Assembly (NCBI GenBank): GCA_937902665.1
Contig: CALELM010000091.1
Span: 1-8,214 of the forward strand
DNA from: an uncultured Selenomonadaceae bacterium
Lineage (GTDB): Bacteria > Bacillota > Negativicutes > Selenomonadales > Selenomonadaceae
DNA: 8,214 bases
Direction: 5' to 3'
The notes beneath the pieces are model-generated. The model did no database searches. It had not been told where the DNA came from and saw only the letters and a list, made by a program, of their open reading frames with translations. This document shows positions 1 to 5,890 of the stretch, in pieces. Each line of letters opens with the position of its first letter. Position 1 is the first letter of the stretch. The translations under genes and the position numbers were made by a program.

Positions 1-855
1 CTGCTTGGTGAGGAAGCAGCCCTCTACAGCACGAATGGCATCTCGTGCTTCGTCAATGCGTGCTGTAAATATATAGCGGAGAAGCTGCTTTTGACGGGAA
101 TCGTTTGTCAGCAGTTTTGCCCGCAAAAGGATTTCATTTCGAGAAACCTTGCCAATGGCAAAGAGTTCTTCGGCGGAAGCCATAGAATCAGAAAGTATGA
201 CAGAATCGACTCCCATCGCTGCAAGGTGCCTGCAAGCTAGGTCAGCAGGCATCTTGCGGTGCATTTCCAGAGAGGGGATGCCATCGCAAAAAGGGGAGCG
301 GGGGCGGAAGGCGCTCGGCACAAATGCTCCAACATGAATTCCTGCTTGGCGGAGTATTCCTGTGCGGCGAAGAAGGTTTTCTTCGGACAGTCCTGTTCCT
401 TTGCGTGCATAGCCGCTGTGAAGGGCTTCCAGCTGGGAAAGATTTGGTTTTTCGTCCAGTAATTTTTGGAGTTGCTCGCAACTTAGGTGGGCAGCATTGA
501 ACTGTATGCGCAGACCGTGCTTGTTGCGGCTGAGTTCTGCCAAGTCCTCTGGAATAAAATTGGGGAGGTAGAGTGTGTGGATTCCCATAAAACGAAAGGC
601 ACTCAGGCTGAGATGTGTGATATGCAGGGTGCGCATTACCTCAGGAGTCAGGGAGGCAATAATTTCCATGTGGAGCTTGCGGGCAACCGCAAGAATTTCT
701 GGGAGCTCTGCTTTTGCACGGGGCAGATCGGCATAAGGAAGTACCAAGGAGAGGAATACTCTTGTGAAGCCGCAGAAGGCAGCTTGTTCCAAGAACTGGA
801 GGTTTTCCTCTGGCGTGTTGTCGAGTCCGGGATAGATCGTAATGCCTTTGTTCAT
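1..855 (-). CDS. MupG-like (DUF871) TIM-barrel protein, partial at left edge
   Basis: The frame is open from ATG (853-855) to the window edge: 285 codons without a stop, so the C-terminus lies outside. A good Shine-Dalgarno (AGAGGGA) sits about 7 nt upstream. The protein opens with GITIYPGLDNTPEENLQFL, then CGFTRVFLSLV near residues 29-39, LHMEIIASLTPEV near 62-74, and CDGIPSLEMHRKMP near 191-204 followed by ILSDSMASAEEL. This layout matches the DUF871/MupG family (6-phospho-N-acetylmuramidase, MurNAc-6-phosphate turnover in cell-wall recycling; usually about 350-360 aa). About 75 residues, the usual small C-terminal domain, would be missing. Some family segments as I remember them (an NFYP-type stretch before TGLS, and Asp residues on the mid-barrel strands) are replaced here, e.g. 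LHSGYARKGTGLS near 140-152. The enzymatic role is therefore uncertain. It lies 125 bp downstream of mutY on the same strand with no obvious terminator between, so the two may be co-transcribed. No signal peptide is visible; probably cytoplasmic. Confidence 0.8.
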   Translation of the reverse strand, partial: MNKGITIYPGLDNTPEENLQFLEQAAFCGFTRVFLSLVLPYADLPRAKAELPEILAVARKLHMEIIASLTPEVMRTLHITHLSLSAFRFMGIHTLYLPNFIPEDLAELSRNKHGLRIQFNAAHLSCEQLQKLLDEKPNLSQLEALHSGYARKGTGLSEENLLRRTGILRQAGIHVGAFVPSAFRPRSPFCDGIPSLEMHRKMPADLACRHLAAMGVDSVILSDSMASAEELFAIGKVSRNEILLRAKLLTNDSRQKQLLRYIFTARIDEARDAIRAVEGCFLTKQ

Positions 856-918
856 GAAGAAGTCCCTCTTTCAATGAATTTTTGGAACTTGTTTTGTTTA
901 CGAAAAAGAATGACGAAG

Positions 919-983
919 CGTTTCCTTAACAGTATTGAGGTTCTGCTTTTTGAAGAAAAATCCTTCTTGTTGACGTTTCCTTA
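919..983. repeat. Pair of 10-bp direct repeats between mutY and the mupG-like gene
   Basis: CGTTTCCTTA occurs at 919-928 and again at 974-983, where it overlaps the mutY stop codon. Both copies are preceded by a TGACG-like sequence. This could be the trace of a small duplication or chance; no function can be assigned. The rest of the 125-bp spacer (856-980) shows no convincing terminator or promoter. Confidence 0.4.
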
Positions 984-2087
984 GGATTCCGCAGGGAAAA
1001 AGTATTGGAAGGCGGATGGAATGCTATATTTTTCCGCAAGCGCATCTCTGCTTGCAAAATGCAGGACGTTTTCGGAAGAAGTGCTTCCATAAGGGGGACG
1101 TGATTCGGCAATGTGAAAGTCCTTTAGGTGGATTTTCCAGCCAATCATATCCCATTCCACATGGGAAAAAATATGTTTGGCGGAAGGAAGCCGCGAAATG
1201 CTGTCTGCTTGCAGATGGTTATTCAGCAGCCAATGATTGACATCCATGAGGGAATGATGACCGCTCAGATGAGGGAGTTCCCAAAGACCGGCAAGAAGCC
1301 CTTTTGGGGATCGTTTTTTGATTGCTATGTTTTCCCCGTGTTCTATCAGGAGGATGGTAAGCTTTTCTATGCGCCGTTTCTTTTTTGTCTGTTTCTGAGG
1401 AAATTCCTGCGTGCGCTGTTCCTTGCAAGCTAGGCACAGGGAACGAAGCGGACATTTTTCACAGAGCGGGACGCCGTTAGGAAGGCAGATGGTCGCTCCC
1501 AGTTCCATGAGGGCTTGGTTCATGTCACCGGCAGAGGATTTAGGATAGACTTTCTGAAGCTCGTTTTCTATGATACGTTTCGTCTTGTCTTTGAGGATGT
1601 CCCAAGGGCAAGAAAGAAGTCTTGTGATGACTCGAAGGACGTTGCCGTCTACGGCAGGGTGGCAATGCCCGTAGGCAATAGAGCTGATAGCGGCTGCAGT
1701 GTAACGGCCAATTCCGGGAAGCGCCAGCAACGCATCAAAATCCTCAGGCAGTTTTCCGTCATGCTCGGCGACAAGGATTTTTGCTGTTTTTTGGAGGTTG
1801 CGGGCACGGTTGTAGTAGCCGAGTCCCTGCCAAAGTTTCATCAGTGTATCTTCATCACATTCTGCCAGTGCTTGCATGTTGGGAAGACTTTTCAGGAAAC
1901 GTTCAAAATAGGGGAGAACAGCGGCAACTCTTGTTTGTTGGAGCATGATCTCGGAAATCCATACATAATAGGAATTAGGATTTTCCCTCCAAGGAAGTAT
2001 GCGACGTTGCTCACTGTAGTAGTTGAGAAGTGGTTTTGAGATTTTTGAAAGAATTTCTGCATGGGGAAGTCGAATGTTTTCTGTCAT
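981..2087 (-). CDS. mutY: A/G-specific adenine DNA glycosylase MutY
   Basis: This 368-residue protein removes adenine mispaired with 8-oxoguanine in base excision repair. The N-terminal glycosylase domain has SEIMLQQTRV with the catalytic Glu46, the helix-hairpin-helix LPGIGRY at 123-129, and VDGNV with the catalytic Asp147. A [4Fe-4S] loop follows with Cys201, 209, 212 and 218. The first spacing is seven residues, whereas E. coli MutY has six. The C-terminal NUDIX-like 8-oxoG recognition domain covers roughly 240-368, with RSPKGLLAGLWELP near 259-272 and the FSH recognition triad at 307-309. Length and domain order are normal, so it looks complete and functional. The start is the ATG at 2085-2087, preceded by AAAGGAGT with a 9-nt gap. 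It is divergent from the ilv-leu operon and upstream of the mupG-like gene on the same strand. Confidence 0.97.
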   Translation of the reverse strand: MTENIRLPHAEILSKISKPLLNYYSEQRRILPWRENPNSYYVWISEIMLQQTRVAAVLPYFERFLKSLPNMQALAECDEDTLMKLWQGLGYYNRARNLQKTAKILVAEHDGKLPEDFDALLALPGIGRYTAAAISSIAYGHCHPAVDGNVLRVITRLLSCPWDILKDKTKRIIENELQKVYPKSSAGDMNQALMELGATICLPNGVPLCEKCPLRSLCLACKEQRTQEFPQKQTKKKRRIEKLTILLIEHGENIAIKKRSPKGLLAGLWELPHLSGHHSLMDVNHWLLNNHLQADSISRLPSAKHIFSHVEWDMIGWKIHLKDFHIAESRPPYGSTSSENVLHFASRDALAEKYSIPSAFQYFFPAES

Positions 2088-2096
2088 TTTTCCTAT

Positions 2097-2120
2097 ACTC
2101 CTTTTTTATTCATCATATCA
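2097..2120 (-). promoter_or_regulatory. Candidate extended -10 promoter and RBS of mutY
   Basis: Read on the - strand, TGA-TATGAT (2120-2112) fits an extended -10 element, one mismatch from TATAAT. No good -35 box lies 16-18 nt upstream. Transcription would start near 2105, giving a leader of under 20 nt that contains the Shine-Dalgarno AAAGGAGT (2104-2097) 9 nt before the mutY ATG. The ribosome binding site is clear; the promoter is only a candidate. Confidence 0.45.
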
Positions 2121-2217
2121 CATTTGTGAATTTCTTGCTGTCTGCATTGTCTGATAATTATGGAAAAACAAGGATATGTTACAGAAATCATCAAGAAACA
2201 GAGAATTAGAACCAATA

Positions 2218-2227
2218 ATGTATACAT
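2218..2227. promoter_or_regulatory. Perfect palindrome ATGTATACAT upstream of the operon promoter
   Basis: A perfect 10-bp inverted repeat, with outer AA/TT pairs at 2214-2215 and 2230-2231, sits just upstream of the ilvN -35 box. Its core GTATAC recurs at 2266-2271 across the -10 box, 46 bp away. This could be a regulator binding site for the divergent region, but AT-rich palindromes of this size also occur by chance and I know no matching regulator. Confidence 0.3.
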
Positions 2228-2243
2228 ATTTGCAAACTTCCCA

Positions 2244-2272
2244 TTGAAACAATTCTGAATACATGGTATACT
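2244..2272 (+). promoter_or_regulatory. Sigma-A-type promoter of the ilv-leu operon
   Basis: TTGAAA (2244-2249) is separated by exactly 17 nt from TATACT (2267-2272), and TGG directly before the -10 supplies an extended -10 motif. Transcription should start near 2279-2280, leaving a 5' leader of only about 26 nt before ilvN. That is too short for a T-box, leader peptide or riboswitch. Control at this promoter would therefore have to act on initiation. The spacer contains TTCTGAA, which resembles the core of a CodY box, but the flanks do not match well. Confidence 0.8.
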
Positions 2273-2292
2273 ATACGAGGTTTTAATCTTTG

Positions 2293-2298
2293 AGGAGG
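2293..2298 (+). promoter_or_regulatory. Ribosome binding site deciding the ilvN start
   Basis: AGGAGG at 2293-2298 lies 7 nt before GTG (2306-2308) but 13 nt before the next in-frame ATG (2312-2314). The spacing favours the GTG start. Confidence 0.75.
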
Positions 2299-2305
2299 GA
2301 GACCG

Positions 2306-2842
2306 GTGCAAATGAAGCATGTTTTGTCAGTGTTTGTGGAAAACCAAACGGGTGTATTGGTTCGAGTGGTCAGCATGTTCTCAAGGCGTGAGTTCAATAT
2401 TGACAGCTTATCTGTCGGTGTTACGCAGTCGCCGGAATTTTCTCGTATTACGATCGTTGTTCATGGAGATGAGAATCTCGTGGAGCAGATGATCAAGCAG
2501 TTGGAGAAGATGCCGGTGGTTCGTGCAGTTCAGCGTCTTGATCCAGCTACGGCGGTGCATCGGGGAATGACGCTCATTAAGGTCAAGGCGGATGATACGA
2601 ATCGCCTGGATGTACTGAAAATGGCAGAGCTTTTCCGTGCACATGTTGTTGATGTAAAACCGACGACCTTGATTTTTGAGATTACGGGTGACGACGAGAA
2701 GGTAACTGCGTTTATGCGCCTGCTTGCACCGTATGGTATTGTTGAAGTCATCCGAACCGGCCTGATTGCGCTGGAACGTGGTGAACATACAATTTATGAA
2801 CATTGTGAGGAGAGAGAATACTATGGCAAAAACTTATTATGA
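2306..2842 (+). CDS. ilvN: Acetolactate synthase small (regulatory) subunit
   Basis: This 178-residue subunit activates the catalytic IlvB subunit of acetohydroxyacid synthase and confers feedback inhibition by valine. An N-terminal ACT domain spans about residues 4-78 (HVLSVFVENQTGVLVRVVSM). It keeps Asn13, Gly16 and Asn31, which correspond to the valine-pocket residues of E. coli IlvH, so valine sensitivity is likely. The C-terminal ALS_ss_C domain spans about 84-160 (MTLIKVKADDTNR, AELFRAHVVDV, APYGIVEVIRTG). It is slightly longer than the usual 160-170 aa; the extra tail comes from the 20-nt overlap with ilvC. The GTG start is chosen because of its Shine-Dalgarno spacing. It is the first gene of the operon, and its partner ilvB lies four genes downstream instead of adjacent. 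Confidence 0.96.
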   Translation: MQMKHVLSVFVENQTGVLVRVVSMFSRREFNIDSLSVGVTQSPEFSRITIVVHGDENLVEQMIKQLEKMPVVRAVQRLDPATAVHRGMTLIKVKADDTNRLDVLKMAELFRAHVVDVKPTTLIFEITGDDEKVTAFMRLLAPYGIVEVIRTGLIALERGEHTIYEHCEEREYYGKNLL

Positions 2843-3836
2843 TCAGGATGTTAACTGGGAGCTTATGAATGGCAAGACGGTTGCTGTTATTGGTTATGGC
2901 AGTCAGGGTCATGCACATGCATTGAACTTGAAGGAGAGCGGCGTGAACGTTGTGGTCGGTCTCTATGAGGGCAGCAGGTCCAAGGCTATTGCTGAGAGCC
3001 ACGGCTTGAAGGTTCTTCCGGTTGCTGAGGCTGTTAAGGGTGCAGACATCACGATGATCCTTATTCCAGATGAGAAACAGGCAGATGTCTACAAGTCTGA
3101 GATCGCTCCGAACCTCAAGTCAGGCAGTGCGCTTGCTTTTGCTCATGGCTTTAATATTCATTTTCAGCAGATTGTTCCTCCGGCTGATGTTGATGTTTTC
3201 ATGGTTGCTCCAAAGGGACCTGGTCATCTCGTTCGCCGTACTTATACAGAAGGTGGCGGAGTTCCGGTGGTATTCGCTATTGAGCAGGATGCTTCTGGCA
3301 AGGGATTTGACATTGCGCTTGCTTATGCAAAGGGTATCGGCGGTACTCGTTCTGGTGCTATCCAGACGACCTTCAAGGATGAGACGGAAACGGATCTCTT
3401 TGGTGAGCAGGTCGTTCTTTGCGGTGGTGTAACGCATTTGATTCAGGCAGGCTTCGAGACTCTTGTTGAGGCAGGATACAAGCCAGAGATGGCATATTTT
3501 GAATGCTTCCATGAAATGAAGCTGATTGTTGACCTCATGTACGAGGGTGGCATGGCAAAGATGCGCCGTTCTATCAGCGATACGGCTGAGTATGGCGATT
3601 ATATGACAGGACCTCGTATCATCACTCCGGCTGTCAAGGCAGAGATGAAGAAGGCATTGACGGAAATTCAGGATGGTACGTTTGCTCGCAACTGGCTTCT
3701 TGAGAACCGTGCGGCAGGTCGTGCAAACTTCCTTGCACAGCGTCGTATCCATGCAGAGCATCCAATTGAGAAGGTTGGTGCTGAGCTTCGCGGTATGATG
3801 TCTTGGTTGAAAGACAAGAAGGATTTGCAGTTCTAA
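2823..3836 (+). CDS. ilvC: Ketol-acid reductoisomerase (class I)
   Basis: The 337-residue enzyme converts 2-acetolactate or 2-aceto-2-hydroxybutyrate, with NAD(P)H and Mg2+, into the dihydroxy acids of the valine/isoleucine pathway. The Rossmann motif GYGSQGHA is at 24-31, and the cofactor-specificity loop follows at about 46-54 (GLYEGSRSK). Catalytic and metal-binding residues of class I enzymes are present: His108, Lys131 in APKGPGH, Asp191 and Glu195 in DLFGEQ, Glu227 and Glu231, and Ser252 in RRSISDTAEYGD. Length is normal. The start at ATG 2823 (MAKTYYDQDV) is preceded by a GAGGAGAGAG ribosome site inside ilvN. A longer open frame back to 2766 would add a non-homologous N-terminus and was rejected. 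The gene overlaps ilvN by 20 nt, suggesting translational coupling, and is followed by a hairpin with a T run. Confidence 0.98.
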   Translation: MAKTYYDQDVNWELMNGKTVAVIGYGSQGHAHALNLKESGVNVVVGLYEGSRSKAIAESHGLKVLPVAEAVKGADITMILIPDEKQADVYKSEIAPNLKSGSALAFAHGFNIHFQQIVPPADVDVFMVAPKGPGHLVRRTYTEGGGVPVVFAIEQDASGKGFDIALAYAKGIGGTRSGAIQTTFKDETETDLFGEQVVLCGGVTHLIQAGFETLVEAGYKPEMAYFECFHEMKLIVDLMYEGGMAKMRRSISDTAEYGDYMTGPRIITPAVKAEMKKALTEIQDGTFARNWLLENRAAGRANFLAQRRIHAEHPIEKVGAELRGMMSWLKDKKDLQF

Positions 3837-3876
3837 TTAAGAAATAGACAACGGGATAACGTGTCCTAGTCAGTTT

Positions 3877-3911
3877 AAAACGGCTTATGCTTCTAAGTGT
3901 AAGTCGTTTTT
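3877..3911 (+). terminator. Terminator-like hairpin between ilvC and leuC
   Basis: AAAACGGCTTA (3877-3887) pairs with TAAGTCGTTTT (3900-3910). This gives 11 base pairs including one G-U, a 12-nt loop, and a run of five Ts ending at 3911. The stem is AT-rich, so it is probably a weak or partial Rho-independent terminator that would lower leuCDB-ilvB expression relative to ilvNC. The A run on the left arm would also let it work on the other strand. I find no convincing promoter between it and leuC. Confidence 0.55.
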
Positions 3912-3959
3912 GCTGATGATGAGAGAAATTTTTAAAGTTTGCTACCGGGGAGTGTTTTT

Positions 3960-5222
3960 ATGGGTATGAATATGAGTGAGAAGATTCTCGCTAAACATGC
4001 AGGGCTGGATTTTGTGGAACCTGGGCAGCTCATCATGTGCAAGCTGGATATGGTGCTTGCCAATGACATTACGGCACCTCCTGCCATTAAAGAATTCGAA
4101 AAGCTGGACAAGCCGGTTTTTGATCGTGCAAAAATTGCATTGATTCCGGATCATTTCCAGCCTGCCAAGGATATCAAAAGCGCTGACTTGGCAAAGGCAG
4201 TTCGTGATTTCTCAAAAAAGCATAATCTTGTTAACTATTTTGAAGCAGGGCGTGTCGGCATTGAGCATGTCATTTTGCCGGAAATGGGATTGGTTGGTCC
4301 CGGCATGTTGACGATTGGGGCAGATTCCCATACCTGCACTTATGGTGCAGTAAATGGCTTCTCGACTGGTGTGGGGCAAACAGATTTGGCTGTCAGCATG
4401 GCTACGGGAGAAGCATGGTTCAAGGTGCCAGAGGCAATCAACGTTCATTTGACGGGCGAGAAGCCAGAAAATATCAATGGAAAGGACGTTATTCTTACGT
4501 TGATTGGCATGATTGGCGTGGATGGCGCACTTTACAAGTCTCTTGAATTTACGGGAGACGGAGTTGCCAGCCTCACTATGGCGGATCGTTTCACGATTGC
4601 AAACATGGCTATTGAGGCCGGCGGGAAAAATGGAATTTTCCCGTTTGATGAGGTCACGAAGGCATATGTGGACGGTCGTGTTCAGCAGCCGTATGAGCCA
4701 GTGGAAGCCGATGCGGATGCACAGTACTGCAGTACCGTGGAAATCAATCTTTCCGAGCTTAAGCCTGTGGTGGCATTTCCTCACCTTCCCGGCAATACAA
4801 AGGCAGTTGCCGATATTGGAGAGCCTATCAAGATTGACCAAGTGGTTTTGGGTTCTTGCACCAATGGGCGGCTTGAGGACTTGGAGATTGCAGCAAAGAT
4901 ATTTGAAGGACATAAGGTTCATCCGGATGTGCGCTGCATTGTCATTCCGGGGAGCCAGTGGGTGTACAAGGAAGCTATGCGGCTTGGCTATTTGGATACC
5001 TTCATTGATGCAGGCTGTGCTGTCAGTGTGCCTACCTGCGGCCCGTGCATGGGCGGACATATGGGGATTCTCTCTGCCGGTGAACGCTGCGTTTCTACGA
5101 CAAACCGCAATTTCGTTGGGCGAATGGGACATGTAAAGAGCGAGGTTTACTTGGCAGGTCCGCATGTGGCAGCGGCCAGTGCAATTACGGGACGTATTTC
5201 TGTGCCTGAGGAGGTAGAGTGA
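3960..5222 (+). CDS. leuC: 3-isopropylmalate dehydratase large subunit
   Basis: With LeuD this aconitase-family [4Fe-4S] enzyme isomerises 2-isopropylmalate to 3-isopropylmalate in leucine synthesis. At 420 residues it is the shorter archaeal/clostridial-type LeuC (HacA-like) and not the roughly 465-residue enterobacterial form. Visible motifs are GADSHTCTYGA near 120-130, VLGSCTNGR with Cys300, PTCGPCMGGH with Cys360 and Cys363 (the three cluster cysteines), and NRNFVGRMGH near 382-391. The start ATG 3960 (MGMNMSEKILAKHAG) fits the family N-terminus and has GGGGAG 7 nt upstream. ATG codons at 3966 and 3972 have worse spacing, and a TTG at 3939 would add seven non-family residues. It is followed after one base by leuD. 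It could in principle act on homoaconitate, but the leuD/leuB neighbours favour leucine. Confidence 0.97.
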   Translation: MGMNMSEKILAKHAGLDFVEPGQLIMCKLDMVLANDITAPPAIKEFEKLDKPVFDRAKIALIPDHFQPAKDIKSADLAKAVRDFSKKHNLVNYFEAGRVGIEHVILPEMGLVGPGMLTIGADSHTCTYGAVNGFSTGVGQTDLAVSMATGEAWFKVPEAINVHLTGEKPENINGKDVILTLIGMIGVDGALYKSLEFTGDGVASLTMADRFTIANMAIEAGGKNGIFPFDEVTKAYVDGRVQQPYEPVEADADAQYCSTVEINLSELKPVVAFPHLPGNTKAVADIGEPIKIDQVVLGSCTNGRLEDLEIAAKIFEGHKVHPDVRCIVIPGSQWVYKEAMRLGYLDTFIDAGCAVSVPTCGPCMGGHMGILSAGERCVSTTNRNFVGRMGHVKSEVYLAGPHVAAASAITGRISVPEEVE

Positions 5223-5223
5223 G

Positions 5224-5709
5224 ATGAGTTTTGAGGGAAAGGTTTGGCGCTACGGCGACAATGTTGATACGGACGTTATCATTCCGGCACGTTATTTGAA
5301 TTCTTTCGATCCCAAGGAACTGGCAAGTCATTGCATGGTCGATATAGATGAGACATTCTCCCAAAACGTCAAGGCAGGAGACATTATGGTGGGCGGCAAG
5401 AATTTTGGCTGCGGCTCTTCTCGTGAACATGCACCGATTTCCATCAAGGCCTCTGGAGTTCCTGTGGTGATTGCTGCGAGTTTTGCGCGTATCTTTTATA
5501 GAAACGGCATCAATATAGGGCTTCCGCTTCTTGAAATTGGTGATGATGTAGAAAAGATTCATGCAGATGACCAGCTTCGTGTTGATACTTCCACGGGTAA
5601 AATTGAAAACCTGACGACTGGAGATGTATTTCATGCACGTCCGCTTCCAGGCTTTATACAAGAAATCGCAAAGGCTGGCGGATTGGTCAATTACATTAAA
5701 AGTAAGTAA
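5224..5709 (+). CDS. leuD: 3-isopropylmalate dehydratase small subunit
   Basis: The 161-residue swivel-domain partner of LeuC completes the isopropylmalate isomerase active site. Signature stretches are DNVDTDVIIPARYLN at 12-26 and FGCGSSREHAP at 61-71, whose Ser/Arg residues bind substrate. The length matches the small archaeal/clostridial type, the usual companion of the short LeuC, while enterobacterial LeuD is about 200 residues. The start ATG lies one base after the leuC TGA. Its AGGAGGT Shine-Dalgarno (5209-5215) is inside the leuC coding end, 8 nt upstream, so the two subunits are very likely translationally coupled and made in equal amounts. Confidence 0.97.
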   Translation: MSFEGKVWRYGDNVDTDVIIPARYLNSFDPKELASHCMVDIDETFSQNVKAGDIMVGGKNFGCGSSREHAPISIKASGVPVVIAASFARIFYRNGINIGLPLLEIGDDVEKIHADDQLRVDTSTGKIENLTTGDVFHARPLPGFIQEIAKAGGLVNYIKSK

Positions 5710-5890
5710 AGGGCAGTCCTCGAATGCTCGACGTATTCAGAGCGTTTAGATATTTTTTGTCAGATGAAACTAAAAACGCAGGGAATACAAGATGTCTTTT
5801 CAAGTATTTTTGTAAGATATGATGGGAAAAGATCGGCAAGATGGAGACAGGCGAAATTTTTGAGGTGCCTTAAAATAGGAGTAGGATAGA
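5710..5890 (+). other. leuD-leuB spacer with imperfect palindrome at the leuB RBS
   Basis: This 181-bp spacer breaks an otherwise compact operon. I see no supportable gene; a 32-codon open frame (5724-5822) lacks a ribosome site. TTTTGAGG (5858-5865) and CCTTAAAA (5868-5875) form an imperfect palindrome with one G-U pair. It ends one base before the leuB Shine-Dalgarno AGGAG (5877-5881) and could be an operator or an RNA hairpin. TATGAT at 5818-5823 resembles a -10 box but has no good -35 box. No convincing intrinsic terminator is present. Confidence 0.4.

Noticed and set aside
942..975. Terminator between mutY and the mupG-like gene
   Set aside because: The AAGAAG/TCTTC pairing is short and AT-rich, with no proper GC stem.
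487..984. 165-codon + strand open frame opposite the mupG-like gene
   Set aside because: Overlaps a clear family match on the other strand and shows no recognisable domain.
2251..2260. CodY box in the ilvN promoter spacer
   Set aside because: Only the TTCTGAA core matches; the flanks fit poorly (about 9 of 15 positions).
2766..2822. N-terminal extension of ilvC back to an earlier in-frame ATG
   Set aside because: The extra 19 residues have no resemblance to the KARI N-terminus, and the ribosome site fits ATG 2823.
3939..3959. TTG start for leuC
   Set aside because: Adds seven residues outside the family N-terminus and bypasses the well-spaced GGGGAG and ATG at 3960.
4212..5165. Long antisense open frame opposite leuC (317 codons)
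   Set aside because: Shadow of the leuC codon pattern; no protein family resemblance. The same holds for the 338-codon frame opposite leuB and the 213-codon frame opposite ilvC.
5724..5822. 32-codon open frame in the leuD-leuB gap
   Set aside because: No Shine-Dalgarno, no recognisable features, and not leucine-rich as a leader peptide would be.
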